Shown in pieces: positions 1 through 8,682 of a stretch of 45,011 bases of DNA. The stretch spans positions 1 to 45,011 of the forward strand of contig JAUQOW010000005.1 of assembly GCA_030550675.1 (NCBI GenBank), read 5' to 3'. Below the pieces are notes generated by a model that saw only the letters and a list, made by a program, of their open reading frames with translations, did not search any database and was not told the origin of the DNA. The first letter of the stretch is position 1. Each line of letters starts with the position of its first letter. The translations under genes and the position numbers were made by a program. This stretch comes from Chloroflexota bacterium. Lineage in GTDB: Bacteria; Chloroflexota; Chloroflexia; Chloroflexales; Roseiflexaceae.

Positions 1-21
1 ATGATGCTTGAAATGGGCAAC

Positions 22-1725
22 TCAACGTGCGGGCGTGACGAAACAATCCATCCCTGCGCGCCCTATCTCCCTTGCCAACACCCCTTCCAACTCCCCAACA
101 GCCCCCGGCAGCAGCGGGATGGCGCCGGCGCCGCCGGGGTAGCGTTCGGCGTCGCCTGTGCCCGGATACAGGATCAGCGCAGCGGCGACAGCGGGCACGC
201 TCGATGCGCCAATCGCGCTGGCATACACATATGCCTCCGCCAGGGCATCGGCGGGGACGCCGCGCCCGTCGGCATCCAGGCGGTATTTGGCATCCAGTAC
301 AATGACCCGCGGCGGGTGATCGGGTCGAACCAGTTCGATAGCGATGTCCGGGATGCGCATGTGGCGGTCGAGTGAGACCAGGGGAGAGTCATCCGCCGCC
401 TGCGACAGGCTCAGGCGGCGCTCTTGCGGACGTGGATCATCGTTGCGTCCATGTGATATCGGACGATACTGCGGTTGGTAGCGCAACCGCAGCGTCCAGC
501 CATTCCATGTGGCGATCAGCAGCGGCTCATCACGCCGAAGATTGAATGACCAGGCATCAGCGTCGTCTGCGGGAGGAACCAGCAGTGCGCAGGAATGCGC
601 TTCGATGCCCAGGTTCAGCAGCGCCTCGACGACCTGTAACACGCACCAGCGTTCGTACAAAAGCGGGAGATCGACAACCGGCAGATCGAACAGCGCACCC
701 GGATCGACGACCAGCGACTGGCGCAGTGCACGCCACATGCGGTACACCTGGCGATACGCAGGATCGCGCCGGATCAGCGGCGTGACCATAGGAGTCTGGC
801 GCAGCGTCGTCACCTGCTCGAAGAACGTCTCGGCGAGCAGGCTGGCAATGCGACGGGTGCACTGATCGCAGCGCGCAGCGATGGCGCGGGCGCGCGCGGC
901 GCGGGAGGAATCCGGCGCCACGGCAGTGAGACGGGCGATCTCGCGCTGCGCCCGATCTGCACAGCGCCGCGCGCGCCCGCGCAGAAGTTCCAGAGTGCGC
1001 TTTAGCAGACGATGTTCAGCCGTGTCATATGCGTCACGGCTGCACTCCTGCACCACAGTTCGCGGCAAGACGCCGCCTTCCGGTCGCACCAGGCGCTGCA
1101 CGTGCGGCGCTGCGTCCGGCGCTGCCGCTTCCAGGTCGCCCTGCACCGCGCGTTGCAGCGCCGTCGCCGAAAGTTCCCGCGCCTGTCCCAGCGGCACACG
1201 TTCATCATCGTGCTGCAGCGCGCTGCGGGGATGCGCCAGAATGCGCTGAACTGCCTGCTCGAACCGGTCGAATGACGAACCAAACAGCGCCATAGCGTCA
1301 TCAAACCACAAACGCGGTGTACCGTCGCTGCGTCCCAGTTGCGATCCGACAGCAGCGCCTGCCAGAGAACGCACCAGAGCGGGCGCCAGACGTTCGACAT
1401 CTTCCAGGATTGCAAGATACCGTTCACTATCGATTTTCCCCGGTGCAACCAGCAACCGCCATTGCCGCTCGTCACACCGTGCACCATCGACGAACATTGC
1501 CAGGTGCAGCGCATGCATGCCCACAGCCGCGCCAGGGTTCCATGCCCAGCGCCAGCGCATATCGCCGGGGCGGAGGAATGGCGACAATACCAGACCGTCA
1601 ACCGCCAGTTCCGGCGTCGCTCCGGCTGGCGGGGCGCACACAAACTCAACCGGCTGGTATTCGGCAATCGCTGGCAGATCGCCGTCTATTGCCGGTGAGA
1701 GTTCAATTTCCAGAGCAGTTCTCAT
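22..1725 (-). CDS. DUF2357 / PD-(D/E)XK nuclease-like protein
   Basis: A 567-residue protein resembling the DUF2357 (formerly DUF524) family. These proteins end in a restriction-endonuclease-like fold and are often encoded beside McrB-type AAA GTPases. The C-terminal part shows the expected core: IPDIAIEL from residue 458 (Asp460), then VIVLDAKYRL with Asp478 and Lys480, matching a PD-(D/E)XK active site. The middle holds the conserved YERWCVLQVVEAL segment. No signal peptide or membrane segment is seen. The ATG at 1725 gives the usual family length. The gene on its upstream side is the unrelated rdgB-like gene, so any GTPase partner would have to lie left of the window. Family is fairly sure; a DNA-cleaving defence role is inference. 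Confidence 0.75.
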   Translation of the reverse strand: MRTALEIELSPAIDGDLPAIAEYQPVEFVCAPPAGATPELAVDGLVLSPFLRPGDMRWRWAWNPGAAVGMHALHLAMFVDGARCDERQWRLLVAPGKIDSERYLAILEDVERLAPALVRSLAGAAVGSQLGRSDGTPRLWFDDAMALFGSSFDRFEQAVQRILAHPRSALQHDDERVPLGQARELSATALQRAVQGDLEAAAPDAAPHVQRLVRPEGGVLPRTVVQECSRDAYDTAEHRLLKRTLELLRGRARRCADRAQREIARLTAVAPDSSRAARARAIAARCDQCTRRIASLLAETFFEQVTTLRQTPMVTPLIRRDPAYRQVYRMWRALRQSLVVDPGALFDLPVVDLPLLYERWCVLQVVEALLNLGIEAHSCALLVPPADDADAWSFNLRRDEPLLIATWNGWTLRLRYQPQYRPISHGRNDDPRPQERRLSLSQAADDSPLVSLDRHMRIPDIAIELVRPDHPPRVIVLDAKYRLDADGRGVPADALAEAYVYASAIGASSVPAVAAALILYPGTGDAERYPGGAGAIPLLPGAVGELEGVLAREIGRAGMDCFVTPAR

Positions 1726-1753
1726 CGTGCCTGAACCACCTATTCACCATCGT

Positions 1754-1870
1754 GCATCCAGCGTCGGCTGAGCCTGTCGAAGCCAATGCCTGCCACACCT
1801 CTCCAGCGACCGTGCCAGCGCCTCTTCACCTGGCACGCTATGTCGGCTGAGCCTGTCGACGCCGACGCCT
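1754..1870. repeat. Two TCGACAGGCTC-family inverted repeats
   Basis: Between the DUF2357 gene and rdgB lie two copies of the dispersed hairpin repeat seen elsewhere in the window. One is at about 1754-1794 (GTCGGCTGAGCCTGTCGA core), the other at about 1837-1870, where GTCGGC (1842-1847) pairs with GCCGAC (1861-1866). No convincing gene fits the 203-base gap; a 62-codon frame here (1744-1932) is just the repeat being read through. Confidence 0.6.
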
Positions 1871-1928
1871 GCCGCACTTCTGGCAACAATCAGGGGCGGG
1901 CGTAGAACGAACGGCTGAAGCGGGAGAG

Positions 1929-2543
1929 TCACGGATCGAGCAGCCCTTCATCGAGCCAGCGGCGCAGCACGTCACACGCAGCGCGCGCGGCACTGGCGCG
2001 ATGGCTGATCTGATTCTTGCGCTCCGGCGGCAATTGCGCCAGGGTCGCATCCTCATCCAGCACGTAGAAAATCGGATCGTATCCGAACCCGTAGTGTCCC
2101 TTCGGCTCAAACTCAATGACGCCGTGGAGCACGCCTTCAACAAACTCAATAGGACCGCCGGGCAGCGCCAGCGCAATGACGCAGACGAAGCGCGCCAGCC
2201 GCGCGTGGAATGGCACGCCTTCGAGTTTGCGCAGCAGAAAGGCGTTGCGCTCGGCATCGGTCGCCTCAGGACCGGCATAACGCGCCGAGCGAACGCCGGG
2301 TTCGCCGCCGAGCGCCGCTACCTCCAGCCCGGAGTCGTCGGCGAGAGTCGGCAATCCGCTGCGCTGCGCGTAGTATTCCGCCTTGATGCGCGCGTTCTCG
2401 GCAAAGGTGGCGCCGGTCTCTTCGACATCATCCTGAATGCCCAGATCCGACAGGGTGTAGAGATTAAGCGGCAGATCGGCGAAGATCGCCGCGTATTCCC
2501 GCAGCTTGCCAGGGTTGGTTGTGGCTATCAGCAAACGAGGCAT
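1929..2543 (-). CDS. rdgB: RdgB/HAM1 non-canonical purine NTP pyrophosphatase
   Basis: dITP/XTP/ITP pyrophosphatase that removes deaminated purine nucleotides (e.g. dITP to dIMP plus pyrophosphate) before they enter DNA or RNA; cytosolic. The 204 residues match the family in length. The N-terminus MPRLLIATTNPGKLREY holds the substrate-binding TTNPGK loop. The LADDSGLEV motif supplies the catalytic Asp70, and GVRSARYAG follows. Near the C-terminus GYGFGYDPIF-type residues are present, then a KNQISHRASA segment that closes the nucleobase pocket. The frame is open up to 2645, but the ATG at 2543 is preferred because it begins the conserved strand and has AGGA eight bases upstream. Identification is secure. 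Confidence 0.95.
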   Translation of the reverse strand: MPRLLIATTNPGKLREYAAIFADLPLNLYTLSDLGIQDDVEETGATFAENARIKAEYYAQRSGLPTLADDSGLEVAALGGEPGVRSARYAGPEATDAERNAFLLRKLEGVPFHARLARFVCVIALALPGGPIEFVEGVLHGVIEFEPKGHYGFGYDPIFYVLDEDATLAQLPPERKNQISHRASAARAACDVLRRWLDEGLLDP

Positions 2544-2649
2544 GGCAATATCCTGTTCTTTCTGGTTTACTGGCAGAGTAGTCGTAAGATGGTGATATGT
2601 CAAGCGTTTGACGGGTGGCGCACGCTCCTCCAGAGAGTTTTCCAAAAAA

Positions 2650-2728
2650 GGACGCAGAAGCGCAGGGTCGCAAAGATATGGTTAATTGCGCTGCTGCGCC
2701 CTTTTGCATCTTTGTGCAACCTCTTCGC
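2650..2728. repeat. Octamer-repeat inverted element, degenerate copy
   Basis: Upstream of rdgB and before the prenyltransferase gene. A forward run of degenerate G[AG]CGCAAA octamers at 2650-2675 (GGACGCAGAAGCGCAGG then GTCGCAAAG) faces a reverse run at 2698-2728 (CTTTTGCATCTTTGTGC). It resembles the paired arrays at 18259-18326 and 31000-31320 but is more diverged. Confidence 0.45.
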
Positions 2729-2770
2729 AAAATGCTGTAGAATGGTGCAGGTCGTCCTGCATGCATAAGG

Positions 2771-3766
2771 ATGTTAGAAGAAATGGAACGTACCGCCGAC
2801 ATCGAAATAACACGGGCGCGCGGCGGCGCGATGCTCGTCGAACTGTTGCGCGCTATGCGCCCGAAGGAATGGATTAAGAACACATTCGTGTTCGCGGCGA
2901 TTGTGTTTTCGCAGCAACGACTGTGGACGCAGGTCGATGCCATCGTGACCGTCGTTTCCGCATTCGTTCTCTTCTGTATGGTTGCCAGCGCAATCTACCT
3001 GCTCAACGATCTGGTTGACATGGAGAAGGATCGGGCGCATCCGAAGAAGCGCAACCGTCCGCTGGCGTCCGGGCGTCTGAACCCGCGCATCGCGGCTGTC
3101 ACGGCGGTAGCGCTGGTCGCTATTGCGCTGCCCCTCAGCGTGCTGCTCGATCTGAATTATACGCCTCCTGGCGGCAGTGCAACCTGGTTTGGCTACAACT
3201 ATGACTTTCCAGTGGCGTTGCTGGCATATGCGCTCATCCAGGGCGTGGCGTATTCCTACTACTTCAAGCACGTCGTGATTATGGACGTTTTTACTATCGC
3301 TGCCGGTTTCGTGCTCCGGGCTGTAGCGGGTGCAATGGTGCTCGATATTGATATTACCCCCTGGCTGCTCATCTGTATGGGGTTGCTCTCGCTGTTCCTG
3401 GGGCTGGCAAAGCGCCGCGCTGAACTGGTGCTGCTGGAGAACGGCGCGGGCGCGCACCGGCGCATCCTGGACGAGTATTCGCTGCCGCTTCTCGATCAGA
3501 TGATGTCGATCGTGACCGCAGCCACAATTATCGCGTATACCCTCTTTACCTCGACTGCCGAAACGTTGCCGCACCGACCGTTTCCGGTGATGATGACCAC
3601 TGTACCATTTGTGGTCTACGCCATTTTCCGCTATCTCTACCTGATCTATAAGCAAGATGGCGGCGGCAGTCCCGCTGACCTGGTATTGAAAGACACTCCG
3701 CTGGCGGCGTGCATCATTCTTTGGGGTTTGACATCGGTGGCGATCCTGGCGATGTTTTCGTCATGA
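2771..3766 (+). CDS. UbiA prenyltransferase, decaprenyl-phosphate phosphoribosyltransferase-like
   Basis: Polytopic membrane enzyme of the UbiA superfamily, 331 residues. The first aspartate-rich motif is NDLVDMEKDRAHPKKRNRP (Asn79, Asp80, Asp83, Asp87). The HPxKxxRP extension and the RPKEWIKN start are typical of the branch containing mycobacterial decaprenyl-phosphate 5-phosphoribosyltransferase (Rv3806c type), which moves phosphoribose onto a polyprenyl phosphate. Seven to nine hydrophobic segments follow. The neighbouring isopentenyl phosphate kinase fits an isoprenoid theme but is not in a tight operon (about 170 bases between). Start is uncertain: ATG 2771, or ATG 2783 with AAGG about a dozen bases upstream. 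Superfamily sure; exact substrate inferred from motif similarity. Confidence 0.85.
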   Translation: MLEEMERTADIEITRARGGAMLVELLRAMRPKEWIKNTFVFAAIVFSQQRLWTQVDAIVTVVSAFVLFCMVASAIYLLNDLVDMEKDRAHPKKRNRPLASGRLNPRIAAVTAVALVAIALPLSVLLDLNYTPPGGSATWFGYNYDFPVALLAYALIQGVAYSYYFKHVVIMDVFTIAAGFVLRAVAGAMVLDIDITPWLLICMGLLSLFLGLAKRRAELVLLENGAGAHRRILDEYSLPLLDQMMSIVTAATIIAYTLFTSTAETLPHRPFPVMMTTVPFVVYAIFRYLYLIYKQDGGGSPADLVLKDTPLAACIILWGLTSVAILAMFSS

Positions 3767-3934
3767 CCGTATAACAGGCGAGAGGCGAGCAGCGGCGGAT
3801 TGAAGGCGCCAAGGTTGAAGGCGGAAATGCGTGGCGCGACGGATACGGGAGACAAGAAGCGTGAGATAGACAGGCGCGCAGGAGTATGCAGGGTCTCTGT
3901 GTCGTTGCGGTCTGAAAGCGCTCCGGACGAGCAT

Positions 3935-4744
3935 ATGATTGCGTTCGTTAAGTTTGGCGGTTCGATTATCACCGATAAAACACAGCAGGAGCGCGCCGAT
4001 GTCGAGACCGTGCGCCGTCTGGCGGGCGAAGTGCGGCAGGCGCTGGACGCCGCGCCGGAGATGCGGATCATCATCGGGCATGGCAGCGGTTCATTCGGTC
4101 ACGTGTACGCACAGCGGTACGGCATCCACTGTGGTCTGCCGCCGGACGCTGACTGGATGGGATTCGCGCTGACCTCTGCCGCAGCGCTGCGCCTGAACCG
4201 GATTGTAGTCGATGCACTGCTGGCGGCTGGCGTTCCGGCGCTGGCGCTGCAACCCTCGACAACGCTGGTTGCACGCGGCGGACAACTGGCGCGCTGGGAC
4301 ACCGACGCCCTCGAACGCGCGCTGCAACATCGACTGGTTCCCGTCGTTCATGGCGATGTCGCCTTCGATGAAATCCAGGGCAGCGCCATCATTTCGACCG
4401 AGCAACTGCTGGCGCATCTGGCGACGCTGCCAGCGCTTCGCCCCACCCGCATCGTTCTGGTTGGCGAATCCGGCGTCTACACCGCTGATCCGCGCAGTCA
4501 TCCGCATGCAGAACGGATTGCGCGGATTGACCGGCGCAACATCGCTGATGTTCTGGCAGGAACCGGCGGTTCGCACGGCATCGATGTCACCGGCGGCATG
4601 CGCAGCAAAGTCGAACTGATGTGGCGCCTGGCGCAGGCGATCCCATCGCTGCAGGTCTATCTGATTGGTCCGGCGCCGGGGTTGTTATGCCGCGCCCTTC
4701 TTGGGGAAGCGGTAGAAGAGGGGACGGTGATGGTCGCGGATTGA
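3935..4744 (+). CDS. Isopentenyl phosphate kinase
   Basis: Amino-acid-kinase-fold enzyme that phosphorylates isopentenyl phosphate to isopentenyl diphosphate, the last step of the alternative mevalonate route. The 269 residues start MIAFVKFGGSIITDK, with Lys6, the glycine loop and Lys15. The GHGSGSFGH loop (48-56) ends in the conserved active-site His56. The C-terminal DVTGGMRSKVELM segment binds nucleotide, as in archaeal enzymes. The frame opens at 3800, but ATG 3935 begins the conserved strand; the bases before it offer only a weak ribosome site. Roseiflexus castenholzii is known to have such a kinase with a phosphomevalonate decarboxylase; that partner is not in this window. Confidence 0.92.
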   Translation: MIAFVKFGGSIITDKTQQERADVETVRRLAGEVRQALDAAPEMRIIIGHGSGSFGHVYAQRYGIHCGLPPDADWMGFALTSAAALRLNRIVVDALLAAGVPALALQPSTTLVARGGQLARWDTDALERALQHRLVPVVHGDVAFDEIQGSAIISTEQLLAHLATLPALRPTRIVLVGESGVYTADPRSHPHAERIARIDRRNIADVLAGTGGSHGIDVTGGMRSKVELMWRLAQAIPSLQVYLIGPAPGLLCRALLGEAVEEGTVMVAD

Positions 4745-4863
4745 CGGCGGGAAAGCGTCGCTCGACCATTGCACGTTCCGCAGCCCGGCGGCTCTGTATC
4801 CCCGAATGTGTAGAGACGGCGACGCGCATCTTGTCCGGTCGAATGCGCGACCGCCCCTGACGG

Positions 4864-6159
4864 CTACCGCTCCGCACATGCCATCGCCCGCCGCTGCATG
4901 GCGGCGGCGGTGTCGGCTGCGGTACGCCTGCCGAGCAGCAACGACGGCAATTCAATTTCAACAGCATCCCAGGCGCAGCGGATGGGACGGGTTGGCGGGA
5001 TGCCAGGCGCACTGCGGGCATATGTCGCGGCTGCCGCCAGCGCTGGATCGTCGGTGACCACAGGATCGTTCAGAGCGGTGATGGATGCCGGGAGCATGCC
5101 CAGATCGCGGGCAATGCGCGCCTGCCATGCCGGTTCGCGGAGGGTCGTCGCCAGCGTCTCCGCCTGCGCCAACCGTTGACCGTCAAGCGCAGCGCCATAC
5201 ATCAGGTAGACGCCGGTGAGCGGCGCGGTCGCCGGTGTGCCGCGATTCGTGAGCGGCAGCGGCGCAATCCCCAGCTCCAGGGTGTCGGTCAATCCACGGT
5301 AGCCTTCCAGCGCCCAATCGCCATCGATTGCCAGCGCCGCCCTGCCGCGCCGGAAGAAGCGCGCGCCCTCGTCGTACGTCGAGGGGGGTGTCGGTCCATA
5401 CCGCCGCACAGTGCGCAGCAGTTCGAGCGCAGCGACAACTGCGGGTGCATCGAGGGAGGGCATGCCATTCGCGTCGAGCATCTCTCCTCCTGTTATGTCG
5501 AGCCAGAAGGCAAACCAGCGCGCTTCGGTCCATCCGGCGACCAGTCCGAACCTGCCGCTGCCGGTATTGGCGCGCGCCACGGCGATCAGCGCGTCAATGG
5601 TGCGCGGCGGACTCTCCACGAATTTCCGGTTGTAGAGCAGCAGCAGAAACCCCTGTGCGCCGACTGGCGCGCCCCACTGCTGATCATCGGCGGTGGCGCC
5701 AGTGATCACGGCGGGCAGTGTATCATCAGCAGGCGTTGGACGCACTGCCTGAATCAGACCCATGGTGCGCAGGATAGCCAGGTCGTTGCCATCACCCCAG
5801 ATGACGTCCGGCGGCGGTTGTCCATCGATCTGATCAACGCGCAGGCGGGCGATCATGGCGTCGGAAGTGCTGCTGCGGATGCGGATCGGCACGCCCGCGT
5901 CGGCGGCGGCATCGGTCAGCAGCCGTGCGAGCGCGTCATGGTGCGCTTCGTCGCCCGCCGCCCACACCGTCAGCGGTTCCGGTTCAGGAGTCTGTGTCGG
6001 AGGCGAAGCGGTCGGCGGCGCAGCGGTTGGCGAAGGAAGCGGCGTCCGTGTAGCAGCAGGCGTTGCGGCTGGCTCAGGAGACGGCGTCGGCGCGGCTGCG
6101 GGTTGAGAGCAGGCGGTCAGGAGAAGGATAAGGATCAGAACACGCGCATAGAGCGCCAT
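4864..6159 (-). CDS. Extracellular solute-binding lipoprotein (ABC sugar uptake type)
   Basis: A 431-residue type 1 solute-binding protein, the extracytoplasmic receptor of an ABC importer, most like oligosaccharide binders. The N-terminus has a short hydrophobic stretch and lipobox LTAC, with Cys17 as the lipid anchor. A Pro/Thr/Ala-rich tether of about 50 residues follows, then EPLTVWAAGDEAHHDAL, a typical first strand. DVIWGDGNDLAIL and an FFRRGRAALAIDGDWALEGY segment match the domain-hinge region of sugar binders. ATG 6159 is chosen over the longer frame to 6207 because it places the signal peptide at the N-terminus. No permease or ATPase gene lies nearby, so it looks orphaned. The fucosidase operon upstream suggests a sugar ligand, but this is unproven. 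Confidence 0.88.
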   Translation of the reverse strand: MALYARVLILILLLTACSQPAAAPTPSPEPAATPAATRTPLPSPTAAPPTASPPTQTPEPEPLTVWAAGDEAHHDALARLLTDAAADAGVPIRIRSSTSDAMIARLRVDQIDGQPPPDVIWGDGNDLAILRTMGLIQAVRPTPADDTLPAVITGATADDQQWGAPVGAQGFLLLLYNRKFVESPPRTIDALIAVARANTGSGRFGLVAGWTEARWFAFWLDITGGEMLDANGMPSLDAPAVVAALELLRTVRRYGPTPPSTYDEGARFFRRGRAALAIDGDWALEGYRGLTDTLELGIAPLPLTNRGTPATAPLTGVYLMYGAALDGQRLAQAETLATTLREPAWQARIARDLGMLPASITALNDPVVTDDPALAAAATYARSAPGIPPTRPIRCAWDAVEIELPSLLLGRRTAADTAAAMQRRAMACAER

Positions 6160-6184
6160 GGTTATAGCGTTTCCTGGAAATATT

Positions 6185-6320
6185 GACACAAAGACGCAAA
6201 GACGCAAAGAGCCTTATGGACGGTCGTCTTGTCAGCCTTCACGGGAAGAACCTCAACCTGGACAATCACGCTTCCGCCTGCGGAGTGGTTGGCGCTGGCT
6301 TCGACAGGCTCAACCACCGC
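6185..6320. repeat. Octamer array and TCGACAGGCTC-type hairpin
   Basis: The 193-base spacer between the sugar kinase and the binding protein has no gene. It holds three octamers at 6185-6209 (GACACAAAGACGCAAAG and a further GACGCAAAG overlapping it) and a hairpin-repeat copy at about 6285-6320, where GTGGTT (6285-6290) pairs with AACCAC (6312-6317) around the invariant TCGACAGGCTC. Confidence 0.55.
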
Positions 6321-6352
6321 CGATCACAAGATCGTCCAACATCAGCTCACGG

Positions 6353-7351
6353 TCATTTACCTCTTGTTTGAAACCAGAGACGCGCTTCTTCCAGTAGGCG
6401 CACGCAGAGTATTGGCGGCGTCGGGATGCCCGCAGCATCAAATGCCAGCAGGACGCTCCCGGCGACTGGCGGCGCCTCCAGCGGCGCCACCCGCGCTTTT
6501 AGTGCACATAAATGAACATGTTCAGCCAGGGCATCGACTAACAGCCGACTCTGCGCCCGAAAGACGCCCCCCGCCAGCACTACATCAAACGCTTCGTCTT
6601 CGAGCGCGAGTTTGCGCGCAACCGCCGCAGCCGTCTTCCCCAATTCCTCGCCCGCCTGCCGGACGATACGGCAGGCGACCTCATCGCCAGCATCGGCCGC
6701 TGCAAACACCAGCGGCGCCAGGCGTCCATCGGGCGGCGGAGCAGCGCCACGCGACACCCGTTCGACCAGATCGGGCACATCAGCCACGCCATATGCCTGC
6801 ACAAAAGCGGCACTCAGCGCCGTCGCCGGTCCGCGTCCGATCCAGGCATGCCCGATCGCACGGGTCGCTGCCAGCACCAGATCAGTAGCGCCATTGAAAT
6901 CGCCCCAGTGCGTCCCAAGCCCAAAGGTGCGGAAGGTCGCACCGCTGCGGTTGCGTCCGGCGACGGTCGAGCCGGTTCCGGCGATCACCACCACGCCGCA
7001 TCCGTCGGCGGAACCGGCGCGGAGCGCTCCGAAGGCGTCGTTGATCAGCACGTAGGGCACAGGCAATCCCAGGCGGACAATCACCGATTCGAGCCGCGCA
7101 ATGTCGCTTTCCCAGTCGAGACCTGCCAGTGCATACCCGGCGGCGATGATGTCATTGCGCATGATGCCAGCCGCGCGGAGTGCGCAATCAATCGCCTGCG
7201 CATATGCGGCGAACGCTCCATCGAGACCAACCACTTCCCAGTTGCCCGGTCCGCTCTCGCCGCCGCCGACGACGCGCCCGTTCCGATCGGCGATCAGGGC
7301 ATGCGTCTTCGTGCCGCCCGCGTCAATGCCGAGCAGATACCCGTCGCTCAT
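6353..7351 (-). CDS. BadF/BadG/BcrA-type sugar kinase, N-acetylglucosamine kinase-like
   Basis: ASKHA-fold ATP-dependent kinase of 332 residues. The phosphate-1 loop is LLGIDAGGTKTHALIAD (DAGGTKT at 10-16). Later GVVVIAGTGSTVAGRN carries the phosphate-2/adenosine signature, with GLGTHWGDFNGA-type residues as in N-acetylglucosamine kinases, and FDVVLAGGVF near the end matches the adenosine motif. It probably phosphorylates a free amino sugar or hexose. The reading frame also allows a GTG at 7360 that would overlap the fucosidase stop as GTGA; ATG 7351 fits the family N-terminus better. Either start implies translational coupling to the fucosidase gene. Substrate is inferred. Confidence 0.85.
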   Translation of the reverse strand: MSDGYLLGIDAGGTKTHALIADRNGRVVGGGESGPGNWEVVGLDGAFAAYAQAIDCALRAAGIMRNDIIAAGYALAGLDWESDIARLESVIVRLGLPVPYVLINDAFGALRAGSADGCGVVVIAGTGSTVAGRNRSGATFRTFGLGTHWGDFNGATDLVLAATRAIGHAWIGRGPATALSAAFVQAYGVADVPDLVERVSRGAAPPPDGRLAPLVFAAADAGDEVACRIVRQAGEELGKTAAAVARKLALEDEAFDVVLAGGVFRAQSRLLVDALAEHVHLCALKARVAPLEAPPVAGSVLLAFDAAGIPTPPILCVRLLEEARLWFQTRGK

Positions 7352-7356
7352 AGCGT

Positions 7357-8646
7357 TCACCGAAGAAACAATTCGATCACCGGCACAGTCACACGGGGCT
7401 TGACTACCGGCAACTCCAGGGTCAGCGTATCGGCTGCGGTCTCAGCAATGCTCCATTCGGCGTGTTTACCTGGTTCGAGCAACCGCACCTCGCTGGCGTC
7501 GTGGAGCAGTTGCGCGTACTCCACTCTGCCTGCAAGCCCGTCGAGATGAATGTGACGGAAGGGCCAGGAGAAAATATGGAGGTAAAGTCGCTTCCCATTC
7601 TGGGTGAAACGGCAGTCGGTCGGCGCCGTGAATTCGCTCTGAGTACAGCCGTAGATCGAACGGCTGTGCAGGCGCATCCAGTCGGCGTAGACTTTGAGCG
7701 CCGCCAGCGCGCGGTCGTCGAACGTCCCGCGCGCTGTCGGACCGACATTCATCAACAGGTTGCCGCCGCACGCCACGGAGTTGATCAGCATCTGGATCAG
7801 TTGTTCCGGGCTTTTCCAGGTCATTTCGTCGCGGTGATAGCCCCACGAGCCGCTGAAGGTCTGGCACGTCTCCCACACGACCGGCTCGCCATCAACGTGA
7901 ACCCACTCGCGCGGCTGGAACTGTTCCGGCGTATGCACATCGGCGAACTCGGTGGGCAGGTCGAGACGGTTATTGACAATAATATCGGGTCTCAGATCGC
8001 GCACCAGGCGCAGGAGCGCTTCGCTTTCCCAGTCGGCGCGCCCTTTGCCGGGCAGCCCATTGTACTCGCGGTTCGGGTAGGAAAAATCGAACCAGATGAT
8101 GTCCACCGGTCCGTAGCTGGTGAGCAGTTCGCGCACCTGATTGCGCATATATGCGGCATATCGACGCATATTACGACGGGCGTTCAATTGCGCGACGTTC
8201 GGATGGTCGCGCAGCGGATGGAAGATATCGATCAGAAAATCGGGGTGATGCCAGTCGATAAGCGAATAATAGAACCCGATGCGCAACCCCTCGGCGCGAA
8301 ACGCCTCGACAAACGGCTTCAGCAGATCACGTTTTGCAGGCGTATTTGGCGCTTTGTAATCGGTGTACTGCGAGTCCCACAGGCAGAACCCTTCGTGATG
8401 CTTGGTCGTGACGACCACATACTTCATCCCCGCCTCGCGTGCCGCGCGCGCCCACATGCGCGGGTCATACAGGTCGGGGTCGAAATGGTCGAAGTAGCGC
8501 TGGTAGGTTTCATCGTCGATTTTCTCACGGCTCTTGACCCACTCGTGACGCGCGGCGAGGGAATACAACCCCCAGTGAATGAACATGCCAAATCGGTCGT
8601 GAACAAACCAGGACGTGTCGCCGCGTGTTGGCGCCGGTGTAAGCAT
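7357..8646 (-). CDS. GH29 alpha-L-fucosidase
   Basis: Retaining glycoside hydrolase of family 29 (429 residues), which releases alpha-linked L-fucose. The N-terminus reads DRFGMFIHWGLYSLAARHEW, the hallmark of the family. TKHHEGFCLWDS (His83, His84) lines the substrate pocket, and VDIIWFDFSYP places the catalytic nucleophile at Asp187. GGNLLMNVGPTARG follows, as in typical GH29A enzymes, before a beta-rich C-terminal domain. No signal peptide is visible, so it is probably cytoplasmic and acts on imported oligosaccharides. It sits 36 bases after the dehydrogenase gene and overlaps the kinase gene, which supports an operon for fucose-containing glycans. Confidence 0.93.
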   Translation of the reverse strand: MLTPAPTRGDTSWFVHDRFGMFIHWGLYSLAARHEWVKSREKIDDETYQRYFDHFDPDLYDPRMWARAAREAGMKYVVVTTKHHEGFCLWDSQYTDYKAPNTPAKRDLLKPFVEAFRAEGLRIGFYYSLIDWHHPDFLIDIFHPLRDHPNVAQLNARRNMRRYAAYMRNQVRELLTSYGPVDIIWFDFSYPNREYNGLPGKGRADWESEALLRLVRDLRPDIIVNNRLDLPTEFADVHTPEQFQPREWVHVDGEPVVWETCQTFSGSWGYHRDEMTWKSPEQLIQMLINSVACGGNLLMNVGPTARGTFDDRALAALKVYADWMRLHSRSIYGCTQSEFTAPTDCRFTQNGKRLYLHIFSWPFRHIHLDGLAGRVEYAQLLHDASEVRLLEPGKHAEWSIAETAADTLTLELPVVKPRVTVPVIELFLR

Positions 8647-8682
8647 CGTCGTCTCCTGTGCGTCAATGAATACGGTGTGATG

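Noticed and set aside
3800-3934. N-terminal extension of isopentenyl phosphate kinase
   Set aside because: The extra 45 residues are basic, unlike any kinase, and begin in a heptad-like repeat; family members start at the MIAFVKFGGS strand.
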